The notes under the pieces: model-generated
Databases searched by the model: none
What the model was told of the DNA's origin: nothing
What the model saw: the letters and a program-made list of their open reading frames with translations, nothing else
Made by a program: the position numbers and the translations under genes
Part shown: piece after piece, positions 34,435-44,604 of the stretch
Position numbering within the stretch: position 1 is the first letter of the stretch
How the letters are laid out: each line of letters begins with the position of its first letter
Source: Pomphorhynchus laevis
Taxonomy: Eukaryota; Acanthocephala; Palaeacanthocephala; Echinorhynchida; Pomphorhynchidae
Direction of reading: 5' to 3'
Assembly (NCBI GenBank): GCA_012934845.2
Contig: WNNJ02000258.1
Span: 33,789 to 97,788 of the forward strand
DNA: 64,000 bases

Positions 34435-35150
34435 CTATTATGGATCCTGTGAGAAAACAAGCAACGACAGCAAGTAAAATTCCTGCTGAATAAAATCAGG
34501 ATGGTCCGGAAAGCACATGGTTAGTTTAAAGAGGCTATGCCCATGCTACCACGTTAGCAAATTCTCGGAGATGCCTATTTAATATATCACAAGGCAGCCG
34601 AAATGACTGATGGTAGTTCACCCTACTGATGAGTGCTACCGGCTAACATCAGCTCGTCTGCGAGTAATAAGGAAATCTGCTCTACTTGTAATCGAACTCC
34701 CTTTTTTGGCAACATCTACAATTATGAAACTGAAGCTTATTAGCTCCCGGAGCACAGTTTAACACAGTCAGATATAGAATTATAAAAATGTATCCTCAAA
34801 GGGATCCTGTGAGAAAGCAAGCAACGACAGCAAGTAAAATTCCTGCTGAATAAAATAAGGATGATCCGCAAAGCACGTTGTTAGTTTAAAGAGGCTATGC
34901 CCATGCTACCACGTTAGCAAATTCTCGGAGATGCCTATTTAATATATCACAAGGCAGCCGAAACGACTGATGGTAGTTCACCCTACTGACGAGTTCTGCC
35001 TGCTACCATCAGATCGTCTAGGAGTGATAAGGATGTCTGCTCTGCTTGTAATTGAACTTCGGTATTTTGGCAACATCAACGCGATTATATATACATTCAG
35101 CTCTTATATATAATTCAGTAACAACTGTACAATATAAAATTCAGGAACAC
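34435..35150 (+). repeat. 360-bp direct repeat, two tandem units with permuted hammerhead-like strands
   Basis: Unit 1 starts near 34435 and unit 2 near 34795 (shared ggatcctgtgagaaa and gcaagcaacgacagcaagta, and then nearly everything else); the exact period is 360. Each unit contains GGCAGCC-GAAA, a 10-base palindrome arm ctgatggtag, CCTA-CTGAYGA, a GYTGCC-type arm, ctaccatcag and tcGTC-TAGG. The parts match the strands of a hammerhead core (see findings). No coding region is present. The family recurs partially at 33.93 kb. Whether this is a PLE terminus or an independent element is not clear. Confidence 0.8.
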
Positions 35151-35188
35151 CAGCTAAGATCCTTCAAAAAGGATCCTAGCTGGTGTTC
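35143..35188. repeat. hairpin, 18-bp arms
   Basis: gaacaccagctaagatcc and ggatcctagctggtgttc are inverted repeats with one mismatch and a loop of about 10 bases. It lies at the right end of the second 360-bp unit and may belong to it. Confidence 0.8.
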
Positions 35189-35317
35189 TTTACAAAACAA
35201 GCTAAGCAAAAAACGAGTTAAAGGAAATACGTGTACACTCTGACTTTAGAAAAGGAAATGACATACACAAGCCATGTTCGATGCATGTAAACGTACAATA
35301 TTAAAAAGATGAAGCAT

Positions 35318-35355
35318 ACTTGGCTTCATCAGCACTTGGCTGATGAAGCCAAGTA
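35318..35355. repeat. perfect hairpin, 16-bp arms
   Basis: tacttggcttcatcag, loop of 6 bases, and its exact reverse complement ctgatgaagccaagta. It contains a CTGATGA string in the right arm but no GAAAC follows, so it is not a ribozyme core. Function unknown. Confidence 0.85.
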
Positions 35356-35974
35356 CATTTTAATCCAAGGTAAACATAATTGTACTAGATCAAGATCCAT
35401 TTATTTTATGCAATGTTTTTCGTACAATAAATAATACTTTTGAGAAACCGGTACTACTTTAAGTGAGAAGGAAGAAAATTGTGGATTACTATTGGATAGG
35501 TCAACTTATAACCTATCAAATACTGTAAATTGTAAATTTGTAAACATTTTGAAAATTTCAAAATGTCGTAGTAGTTTCATAATTGTCGTCTAGTAGTGAG
35601 ATTTTGAATTTTCCAAATTGACTTCAGTGTCAATTTCCCCGCAATATTATTTCACGTAATTTAATGTTTTTCAGCATTTTTATATCATTAATTTATCCTG
35701 ATAACCTACAATCTCCATTTTAATATATGGTGTATCTGATTTGTATTCGATTCTGTAAATGTTTTGTGTTATCAGCCAATATGAAAATCCATAATAAAAC
35801 TATTTATTCGATATTGGAAACTTTGTCTAAATTAAGTAATCATTCATAAGTACTTGGTTGTAATTTTGTTACTGTGATTTCGTCATAAATTACTATGATT
35901 TCGGTACTGCTTTAAGTTAGAAAACAAAAGAACTGAAAACGATGTAGTTGTGAATCACGAAGTTGAAAATCCTG

Positions 35975-36440
35975 GCCCCGGCTGTATCAACAATAGGAGC
36001 AATACCTGTGAAGATAATATCGTGCCACAATCAGACAAATATCAGCTCACACATGCAATCAAATACAATTAAAAACATTCATTGCAAGTGTCAGTGTGAA
36101 AAACGGTGATCCGGCTAGCGGATCACATAACTAGGGTATGTTTCTAATAGATCATTAGAATACAATCCACTACCAAAAATACTGTACAGAAATGTATATC
36201 TACACCACTGGATCAGCCAGCCTAGCGAATGGAACATTGATTCGCGATACAGACGTCCTAAGTTTGAATTCGATCAGCCACTGTGTACGGAGAAGGCAGA
36301 TATTAAGGGTCGAAACGTAAAATGTAGGTCTTTGGCCAGCAGCTGATGAGACCCACCCAGGCTGATTAGTAGAGTACTGCTGTATCAAAAATAGGACCAA
36401 TACCTGTTAGGTTTATGTAGTGCCACAACCAGAAGGAAAT
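35975..36440 (+). repeat. about 400-bp direct repeat with permuted hammerhead-like strands
   Basis: Bases 35981-36035 and 36380-36436 share gctgtatcaa-aatagga and caatacctgt and tgccacaa-cagaa, a period of about 400. Between them are aaGGGTC-GAAACG (36307-36317), AGCAG-CTGATGA-GACCC (36338-36354) and GTA-CTGCT (36374-36381). The complementary arms GGGTC/GACCC and AGCAG/CTGCT are exact. No coding sequence is visible. Confidence 0.65.
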
Positions 36441-36671
36441 AATGATAAGAGTGAAAAAGTGGTCAGGTAATCAATAAAGATAGCAATGAGACGATATTGA
36501 GCTTTAGAGACGAAAGAAGGACGAAAAAACACCGATCAAATCATTTTTATTAGGAAAGATCGGAAAATTATTTTGTTTGATTAAATTAATCAAAAAATTA
36601 CTTATGTAAAATTAAAATTACTTATTCAAGTTATTTTAAAATATTTAAACATCAAGTTTAAAGCAACTTAC

Positions 36672-36875
36672 AGTTCCATTATTAATATAATTTCTTTGCC
36701 GCAATCAAATGCTTCATATAGTTGAAGCAGTCGGGGGTGCTGAAGACTATTCATCACCTCGATTTCGTTGTAAACGTTTCCCCTGTCGGTTTCGCTACGT
36801 ACCGGAACGAATTTTGCGGCTAACTCCTTTGATCCACGTTTTTCGATGCATTTTTTCACTTCCCCAAATTTACCC
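36672..36875 (-). CDS. MLCK-like kinase, exon 3: N-lobe
   Basis: It reads GKFGEVKKCIEKRGSKELAAKF, with the glycine-rich loop and the ATP-anchoring Lys in AAKF. Next is NVYNEIEVMNSLQHPRLLQL, with the helix C Glu. It ends AFDCGKEIILIMEL. Such a sequence is closest to MLCK and twitchin kinases (NEI-MN-L-HPRLLQL--AF). Acceptor gaatttatag, donor GGAACT|gtaagt; begins with the last base of an Arg codon. Confidence 0.93.
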
Positions 36876-36927
36876 CTATAAATTCAATTTATGCAAAACA
36901 CAAAATTCTATCCGTCACAATACTAAC

Positions 36928-37014
36928 CTACCGAGAAACTCACCAAAAGAGTACTCATCATTAGCTAACTTGTCTTTTCGAGGCACAACAATTCGACGCT
37001 TAAATGGGGGATCG
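36928..37014 (-). CDS. MLCK-like kinase, exon 2: start of the catalytic domain
   Basis: Twenty-eight codons: DPPFKRRIVVPRKDKLANDE, then YSFGEFLG, and R across the junction. DEYSFGEFLGRGKFGEV spells the start of the kinase fold. The acceptor chosen (gaaagacag|C) needs a previous exon ending with two bases of a codon, which is exactly how the large exon at 50597 ends (TATGG|gtaagt), giving Gly at the joint. Using the AG four bases upstream would not fit that exon. Donor GGTAG|gttagt. Confidence 0.85.
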
Positions 37015-37039
37015 CTGTCTTTCAAATAAAGGAATACGA

Positions 37040-40000
37040 GTCAGACTTGCAATTTAAATAAAAATTTTGATTAGCAGACTTACATTTATAGGAATAATTT
37101 GAATACAGTAATTTATTTGAATAATTATTACTATATTAAGAACAAAATAATTGTGTTAAAATTCTCTTCATACTTTCCAAAATAGACGAAATTAAGCCAG
37201 CAGATATGTTAAGATTAATAATTATAATACAATATTTCCATCTATATTCGTTAATTAGTTTCATTTCTGATCACCTATCACCCGAAAGCTTTTAAAATCA
37301 ATCAAGTGATCGCATGTTGTAGTCCCCGGAAAAGGTAAAGAATGCAATTCTAAAAATTAGACACGGAATGCATCAAATTATACGAAAATAATATTTGGTA
37401 TGTCAGTGAATCGCGATGGCTAGAGGATCTCAATTGCAGCAGTTAAAGGCTGCAATTAAAAGAGTTAAGCGAGTGAGGATAGTGAACAAAATCAATCAAT
37501 AAATTAGAACAGCTTTTTCATACCAGGGTATATTTCTAGTCCATGTGGAATATAGCAGTTCTAGAGTACAAACTTACATCGTGATGTCAATGAAATCATC
37601 AAGTATTTCACTTAAGAATTCAAGAATTGCACTTGAAATACTCTATGTTTCACTTAAGTATTTGAATCACATACGGTTATATCAGGCTACAGAAAATATT
37701 TGTAGGTCATTCCCCATAATGAGTTGGTAAGCATTAAACTAGAATGTATATATAGAGGCAAACATTTAAATGTTTATACAGATATAAGCAAACACGAATT
37801 TAATAGAATATCTAATCCACGTATGAAATTTTTTATATAAATCGATTAAATAACAAGAGTGAGCAATAGATTAACAAGAGATTACATAACAATAGATTTT
37901 AAAAATCTATTTAATATTAATATTATAAATTTAATTATTTAATTATTTATTAAGTTTATAAATTTAATAAATTATCTGATTGTCGAATTGAAGGATACAT
38001 AAAGGCAAATATTACGAATCAGAACACGTCAGTTTAATAAATATATTCTTTATTGAACAAAATATAAATTTTAATCTCAATTGTTTAATTTTGACAATTA
38101 AAACTTTTATTAATTATGATTTTATTAATTAATATTAAATGATTATTCAAATTTAAATAATTTATTTAATTTGTTTAAATTTAAACTTGCGACTGCCAAT
38201 TGTATCAGCGAATTAAAATGTTTGGAATTGAAATTATTTTATTAGAATTTCAAACAACGGAATTGCTTATTCTTAGAGCAATTTTACTTTGCAGTAATCG
38301 AAATTAATTATTTCACTTATAGAGTAACACTTAACTTTTATTTTAACAGCTTTAATTAAATAAAATTAATAAAATTAATTTAATTAATTAATTTTCAATT
38401 GAATATGAAATTCTTATTGCATAGTGAAATATTTAGTTATTATCGTCGGATTTATATTTGATTTTTATATCTTTGCTTCTTGAATTATACTGTAAAAATG
38501 TTATACCTGCTGTATTTGCACTTTAAAAAAATCAAATTTGGAAAATTACACGATTCAGCCACAAAATATATAATGCTTTTATACATTATATGCTTTTATA
38601 TATTTAAAAAAGTCTATTTTAAAGTAAAAAATATATTTTCAAAAAAGATAAGTTAACGAAGTAGATAAGTAAATGAAATAGATTTAAATATTATTCATAT
38701 TATACTTTTATTGTAAAGTATAGTATGAATAATTTTTAGATCTGGTTCATTTTCCCTAAGAGGGTAAAACAATATTCCAAATCTGAATATTTAAGTTATT
38801 TCATAAGAAGTATATTTTATAATGTAGAATACTAAGATCAGGTCTGTTCCCCGGGGATATGGCAACTTGATCAATCCAGGAAAAATTAAAATAAAATATT
38901 AATTTATTCTCAATAAATACAGTATAGAATCAAAAATTCTCCCAACATTCCTATCCATACACATCCACTCATTTAGTAATAAGTCGAGACTACATCATAA
39001 GTTAATCCTTTGATGTTCCAACTTACTTTTACAATATGTATTTAATATTAATATTACAATATTTAAATATTTACTTATTTATTACAAATTTATTGGGTTA
39101 TAAAGAGGATAATGTGGTCGGCTGTAGTGATTGAAGCCTAGATTTATACTGATTCAGTGAAATTGTCTATAATACTTCATATCCCCCTTTTATACGTTGT
39201 AAATTTCAAGTAAATCCCCTTAATCCCTTTATACCTCATTTACTATAACTCTCTTTATCATCTTTATACCCTTTAACCTTCCCTTTCGCCCCTTAAATTC
39301 CATTTTTCTCTTTAGCCCTATTTATTTCATTTTTAAATTTGCTTTACTGTTTTATCATACTTTGTTATTCATATTATTGAATAATATAATATGAATAATT
39401 TTTAGATTGATCATTTAGGGACAAAGGCTTGGTTAAATAAATGCAAAGTGGATGAAATGGAGTATAATTTGCTTTATTTTTCAATTTCTCAATGTAAAAC
39501 ACATTCCAGATTCGAATATTTTAAGATATTTTGTTTTCGCTTTGATCTAAAAATATAAAAGTTATATTAAATAGAGTATGTAACACCGCATAAATATTGA
39601 CGTATTCTTAAAGATGAATCTCACAAGTGAACTACTTGTAAATATTATTTCAAACATTTTTAATTAGTGCCCAGAGTTTTTGTTTTATAAAGTGCATAAG
39701 GAAATATTTAAGTCAATTTACCTGGTTCCAGCTCAACAAATTTGTTTATTGGATTGATACAATTAAGTGACTCTTCAGTCCTAAATAATAAAAATACGAA
39801 ATCAAATCATGTTTCGTTTTGTTGTTATTAAGAAATAAGATAAGATAATTATAATTTTAAATAGTTGATAATGATCCATTATTGATAAATAATTATTGGA
39901 GCTGGATCAAAGAAAAGAGGATTACGTAATTACGTAATTAATTCAGAAAATTACTGATTTTCTTAAGATGCTAACAGAAGTTAACAAAATATCAAATAAA

Positions 40001-40230
40001 ATGTTCCTTCTTTCATTGATCCAGCTCAAATAATTATTTATGATATAATTACCTAATCAGAAAATTGCTGTTAAAACATTATATAATGATATAAAATACT
40101 ATTAAGTCAAATTGTTTGATCGAAGTAAATGGTTCGATAGTGATAATATAATTAAAATTTTTATAATTTTAAATATTAAAATATTTATTTTTATTTTCAA
40201 AGTGTTTATCAAAAAATTGTATTCAAAAGA
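37040..40230. other. intron DNA without recognised features
   Basis: Part of the 13.6-kb first intron of the kinase gene. It is AT-rich, with pyrimidine-rich stretches near 39180-39330 and a short self-similar run near 37560-37650 (cacttaag-attc-agaattgcactt). No Ig or Fn3 exon, which often precede MLCK kinases, was found. Confidence 0.5.
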
Positions 40231-40248
40231 TAATTTAATTTGAACATC

Positions 40249-40713
40249 ATGCCGGGCCGACGAAAATACGGAAATATCACGCTACTACCCATCACGGAAG
40301 CAACATTGACGACCCTCCTCTGCCCATCATGCTGCATTTCTCCGCTGAACGGCTACGCTGATCCGTTGGAACAGGAAAGCAGGGACTCGGGATCGGAAGT
40401 TGCGCGGATTAATCGTGTGCCGAGTTCATGAAGAAACGTGAGATACACTGGCCCGATCGCTCCTGTGCTTTCAACTGCCACTGGTATGAAAATATATTAG
40501 CGGATGTCAATGTTAGCATATTTGTGGACTTTCTTAGTTTCGGCGTTCTTTGCCACACTAGCCGCGCTATATACCAAACTGCTAAGGTTGCTGGGTTCTG
40601 TGGTATCCACACAAGTGAAGTCCCACAGTAGCAGTCTACCTGACAACGAGGAAATCAGAGTTCCACCGTCAGGTCATCGGCCGTCAACCCTGCAGATTCC
40701 TGTAAGCTCCTAA
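40249..40713 (+). CDS. GC-rich island with two small ORFs; possible exon
   Basis: In a very AT-rich intron this 460-base island is GC- and CpG-rich. An ATG at 40249 opens 60 codons (MPGRRKYGNITLLPITEATL...) ending at TGA before 40434. A second ATG at 40504 opens 69 codons: a hydrophobic stretch (LAYLWTFLVSAFFATLAALY), a basic end, then a polar tail (SLPDNEEIRVPPSGHRPSTL). The second frame looks like a small single-pass membrane protein. It could also be an exon, with acceptor aaaatatattag before 40501 and donor ATTCCT|gtaagc near 40698. No family recognised on either strand. It lies on the strand opposite to the host kinase gene, nested in its first intron. Coding status is a guess based on composition. 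Confidence 0.35.
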
Positions 40714-40739
40714 TAATGCAAATCAGCAGTAGAATCTGT

Positions 40740-42640
40740 AAAGCACACTATCACAACAGTATGCATTAAGACAGATTTATATTTCCACTGGCGAGATCAT
40801 GTTGTCGATGGTATTCTTAAATAATGATTTCTAAATTTATCTTTATTTAGAAGGGTAAATTTATCTTTACTTATTTTACCTTTAAATTTATATTTATTTT
40901 TTAGATTGAAATAATTATATCTATCGATATGTTAATGCTTAGTTAATTACATAAACGTTCGACATTTTAAATTTAAATATATTATTTTTAATAAAAATAA
41001 ATATTAAAATTTTACTTTTTAATAAAAGCATAGCGTATCATATATATTTATTTGTATTTCATAAATAATTAATATAGTTTAGCTAAACAATTCATAAAAA
41101 TTAGTAACTAAATTCTTCAATATGAACCACAAACAAAATTTACAAGTTCAATGTCAAGGTAAACTATATATAATGAAGAGATAAGTGTTTTCTAATTTCA
41201 GATAATAAAAAAGTAAACGAAGATCTCAATGCTGACACAGAGTGCATTAACTTTCTAGAGAATATAAATATTTTGTCTGTTCTGTTTAAAAACATTTGTA
41301 CATTTTTATTACGACAAAAAATGTTTTAAGACAATATATTAGGGTTTGTCATCTAAGATGACTTTTAAACTAACAAGATTAATACTGAGTCATTATTAAA
41401 TAAATGAGTATTATATAAAGACAATAATTAAACGGCAAGTTTTGGTTTAAGATTGTGATGAAGTCATTTATTACATATCTGGATAACATTGACTATATAT
41501 GCAAAAGCCAAATCCATACAATCCGCTAATTTAATTATAAAATAATATAATTTTTAATTATATACTTTATATAATTAAAAATTATTTTTTTATATATTTT
41601 TAATTATATACTTTTTAATATTTTAAAAAAGTAACAAAATTTTCATGCGATTTATTAACAATTTTTTAAGAAAAAGCATAATTACAATAGATAAATAATA
41701 ATTATAATTTTTTATTATATTTCGCTTATTGAATTTATGTAAAATTAATAATAATTCAAAATTTGAAAAAGTAAAAATCAAATAATAAGTATTCTAACTA
41801 AATTAAATAATAACTCAAGTTTTATTAAGCTATTCATTAGTGTTCTGACATCTCAAATATATGCTCTGTATATGTTTACCGTCGTAGTAAGTGACTCTCA
41901 GCAATAATGGAACGGACTTAAATCACGAGATTACCTGTGATAACAAAATGAAGACTTTATAAGTGAAGAATAATAGTCGATTTCACATATATATATTATA
42001 TCCAACAGTAGAGTCCACAATTGCTATGCACTAAAAATACTTCTGTGAACAATTGCTGGAAATACTTGGCACCAGCAAATCATATCATGAACCAGATACA
42101 AAAGCAAATTCCAATTCACATGCAACCTACATTTACTTTGAAATCAAAGGAGCTCGATATTATCAATGAGCTCCATTTCTGCTTTCCCATGTAACTCTGT
42201 CTTACGCAATAAACAGTTATAAGTTAGAAAAATAATCTGAATTTTATTAGATATTGTGAAGAAAGAACGAAATATTACCGTGTAGTTCTATATCAGAATT
42301 TACGCATGAGCGAGAAAAATCATTCTTTTTCATGTTTGTGATCATTTTGTTTATCTATTCTATTTGTCATTCTTTATATATCAACAGCAAATATTAATTC
42401 TATGAGCACAGATCAATGCAAAGTGATCTACTAATGAGTGAAGAGCTATAATATAATAACGATTTATGTCGACAAAGATTATAGTGTTTAAACCCTCGTT
42501 ACAAAAGTTCTTTGTTCATATTTAATTGGTTTATAAAACGTGTATATACCAATTGGCAGCCAAACTTCGAGTATAAAAATTATTGCATGAATATAATTTT
42601 AATCGCGAAACATTTATTTACAAATTTTTAATTTTCAAAT
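40740..42640. other. AT-rich intron DNA, nothing recognised
   Basis: Low-complexity runs (tatataatt, aaattttta). No coding exon, RNA gene or named repeat seen. Confidence 0.5.
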
Positions 42641-42643
42641 GTT

Positions 42644-42685
42644 TAGTTTCGTCATGTTTTATCTGCATAAAACATGACGAAACTA
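42644..42685. repeat. perfect hairpin, 19-bp arms
   Basis: tagtttcgtcatgttttat, loop ctgc, and its exact reverse complement. The right arm runs into a 160-bp direct repeat (next entry). Confidence 0.85.
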
Positions 42686-43050
42686 GGCATGTTTTACCAG
42701 TTACGTCATGTTTTATCATGACTAAACTTTTTATCATTACAGAGCGATCAACTAAAAATATGTTAATGATTTAATAATCATTCGAAATAATCTAGGTAAT
42801 TATCTATTTTATATTTAATATATAATATATTAATATTATATTAATATTAATATATTATATTATATTATATTAATTATATTTTATTATATTATATTATAGG
42901 CATGTTTTACCAGTTACGTCATGTTTTATCATGACTAAACTTTTTATCATTACAGAGCGATCAACTAAAAATATGTTAATGATTTAATAATCATTCGAAA
43001 TAATCTAGGTAATTATCTATTTTATATTTAATATATAATATATTAATATA
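42686..43050. repeat. about 160-bp direct repeat, two copies
   Basis: The segment from ggcatgttttaccagtta through gcgatcaactaaaaat to taatatataatatattaat is present at 42686-42840 and again at 42899-43053. The copies are separated by a run of ta/tta simple repeats. They are virtually identical, so the duplication is recent. Confidence 0.88.
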
Positions 43051-43436
43051 TAATATAGGTGATTATTTATAGCAATTTAATCAGAATTATTTATTTTATA
43101 ATTAATAACTAATTTAGAAAACTTTATGTTAAATATACATTCGATTTTCAGAAAATCTCGTTTTAGTAAAACATTATGATTTTGCTTTATTTCATTAAAG
43201 ATAAATAAATTTTTAAAAGTGAAGCAGTCGTATATGTAATGTGTTTTAATGGAAAATGTAAATATTATATATTTAAATATATTACAATATAAATATTTTG
43301 ATATTTTATGAAATTAATTGATTTAATCAATGCAGCTTAAGGCAGCATTAAGAACCAATCCGTTAATTTTGTTGGATCTTATAAATTTATAAACTTATTA
43401 AAATTATTTAATTCGCTGCTAATATTTTATATATCA

Positions 43437-43633
43437 AAATAAGTAGGTATATAAAATTTAACCAAGCTTTCTTTTGCAATTTATTTAAAAAACGTTTTCG
43501 GGTTACCCTTTTCTTCAGTAGCTCAATACAATATTCTATATTGTGCTACTGACGAAGGGGTAACCCGAAAACGTTTTTTTTATATAAATTGCAAAAGAAA
43601 GCTTGGTTAAATTTTATATACCTACTTATTTTA
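43437..43633. mobile_element. 197-bp palindrome built of two head-to-head PLE-type tails
   Basis: The left arm (aagtaggtatataaaattt, aaccaagctttctttt, cgttttcgggttaccc) is repeated inverted in the right arm (gggtaacccgaaaacg, aaaagaaagcttggtt, aaattttatatacctact). They meet at a short core near 43535. Each arm, read outward, is CTGAMGA, a hairpin with GGGTAACCC, GAAAACGTTTT. The same tail occurs singly at 26.33 kb. No coding part. Confidence 0.85.
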
Positions 43634-43899
43634 AAATATTTATGAATCCGGCAAAAACAAGGATCTCAAGCTGTGGTTCAAATAACCCTATCGATACTTT
43701 CAATATATATACGGATATTTTAATATTGTATATAAGCATCATTATTAATTACCACACAGTTGAAATATACAATTGAAAAATTAAGAACGTGAAAAGCATA
43801 CATGGTTATCAGATGCTTAGTCAAATTTCATTTGATAAATTTTATCAAGATATTGAATATTTCAAAGTTTTATAGAACCTTCTTTATTAGGAACCGTCA

Positions 43900-44600
43900 A
43901 AGTTGTGTAGCTACAGGGCCACACTGATGAGATCACCCTGCAGCGACGAGTAGAATAAGGTCGGATCGACTTAGTTTATTAGGCTAAGCGTCTGTAGTAG
44001 GCGCATTCCAGTTTAAGCTTTCCTATGGTTGTAAAAATCATGCAGGTTTAAACTTTCCTGTTCGTGTGTAATACTAAGGCGTTTCAGCTAAGGTATAAAC
44101 GCCTTAGTTTGTGGGGATAGGCGTCTGTGGTAGTCGCATTCAAGGTTTATCTTTCCGACGAACGTTTTAAAAAGCATACATGTTTAAAATATTCTATTCG
44201 TGTGTAATACTAAGGTGTTTCAGCTAAGGTATAAACGCCTTAGTCTAGGCGTCTGTAATTGGCGCATTTCGGGTTAAGCTTCCCGACTGAGGTTGTAAAA
44301 AGTACGCAGGTTCAAACTTTTCTATTCGTATGTAATACTAAAAAATAAAGTTAATTAATATTTCGAATTTATTTATAATAAATCCGAAATAAATAAATAT
44401 ATAAATAAATTTATTTATATTTAATTATTAAACTGATTAGATCACCCTGTAATGATGAGTAGGCAAAGGTCGAAACGCCCCATTGGGTGATAGGCGTCTA
44501 TGGTAGGCGAATTCCGGGTTAAGCTTTCAGACGAAGGGTGTAAAAAATCATGCAGATTTAAACTTTCCTGTTCTTATGTAATACTAAAAAAGTAAAGTCA
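43900..44600 (+). repeat. tandem family with type I hammerhead-like cores, four diverged units
   Basis: Four related units share a GGCGTC or GCGTC string followed by TGTRGTAGGCGCATTCC-like sequence (cleavage-type triplets ending at 43992, 44125, 44253 and 44498). They also share cctRttcgtRtgtaatacta further on. The first and last units also have the left part (CTGATGA/CTGATTA, GATCACCCTG, gagtagaa, aaGGTC). The two middle units hold only the right part. The units are old, differing at many positions. No coding region. Confidence 0.7.
43918..44002 (+). ncRNA. hammerhead-like motif, type I layout (core partly decayed)
   Basis: Stem I: GCCACA (43918-43923) with TGT (43993-43995), a 4-base bulge, and GGC (44000-44002). 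Core CTGATGA at 43924-43930. Stem II: GATC (43931-43934) with GGTC (43959-43962) and a long loop. Stem III: CGACTTAG with CTAAGCG, closing onto the triplet GTC that ends at 43992. The GAA-A box reads GGA-T here, so the copy is probably inactive. The last unit (44434-44498) has the intact GAAACGCC...GGCGTC but CTGATTA in place of CTGATGA. Together they outline one ancestral ribozyme. Confidence 0.55.
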
Positions 44601-44604
44601 ATTA

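Noticed and set aside
35318-35355. Hammerhead candidate because of a CTGATGA string
   Set aside because: The string lies within a perfect hairpin arm and no GAAA strand or cleavage triplet follows.
36928-37018. Acceptor four bases upstream for kinase exon 2 (gaaag|AC)
   Set aside because: It would need a previous exon ending in phase 1. The large exon on the same strand ends in phase 2 and fits the next AG exactly. It remains possible if an unseen exon lies between them.
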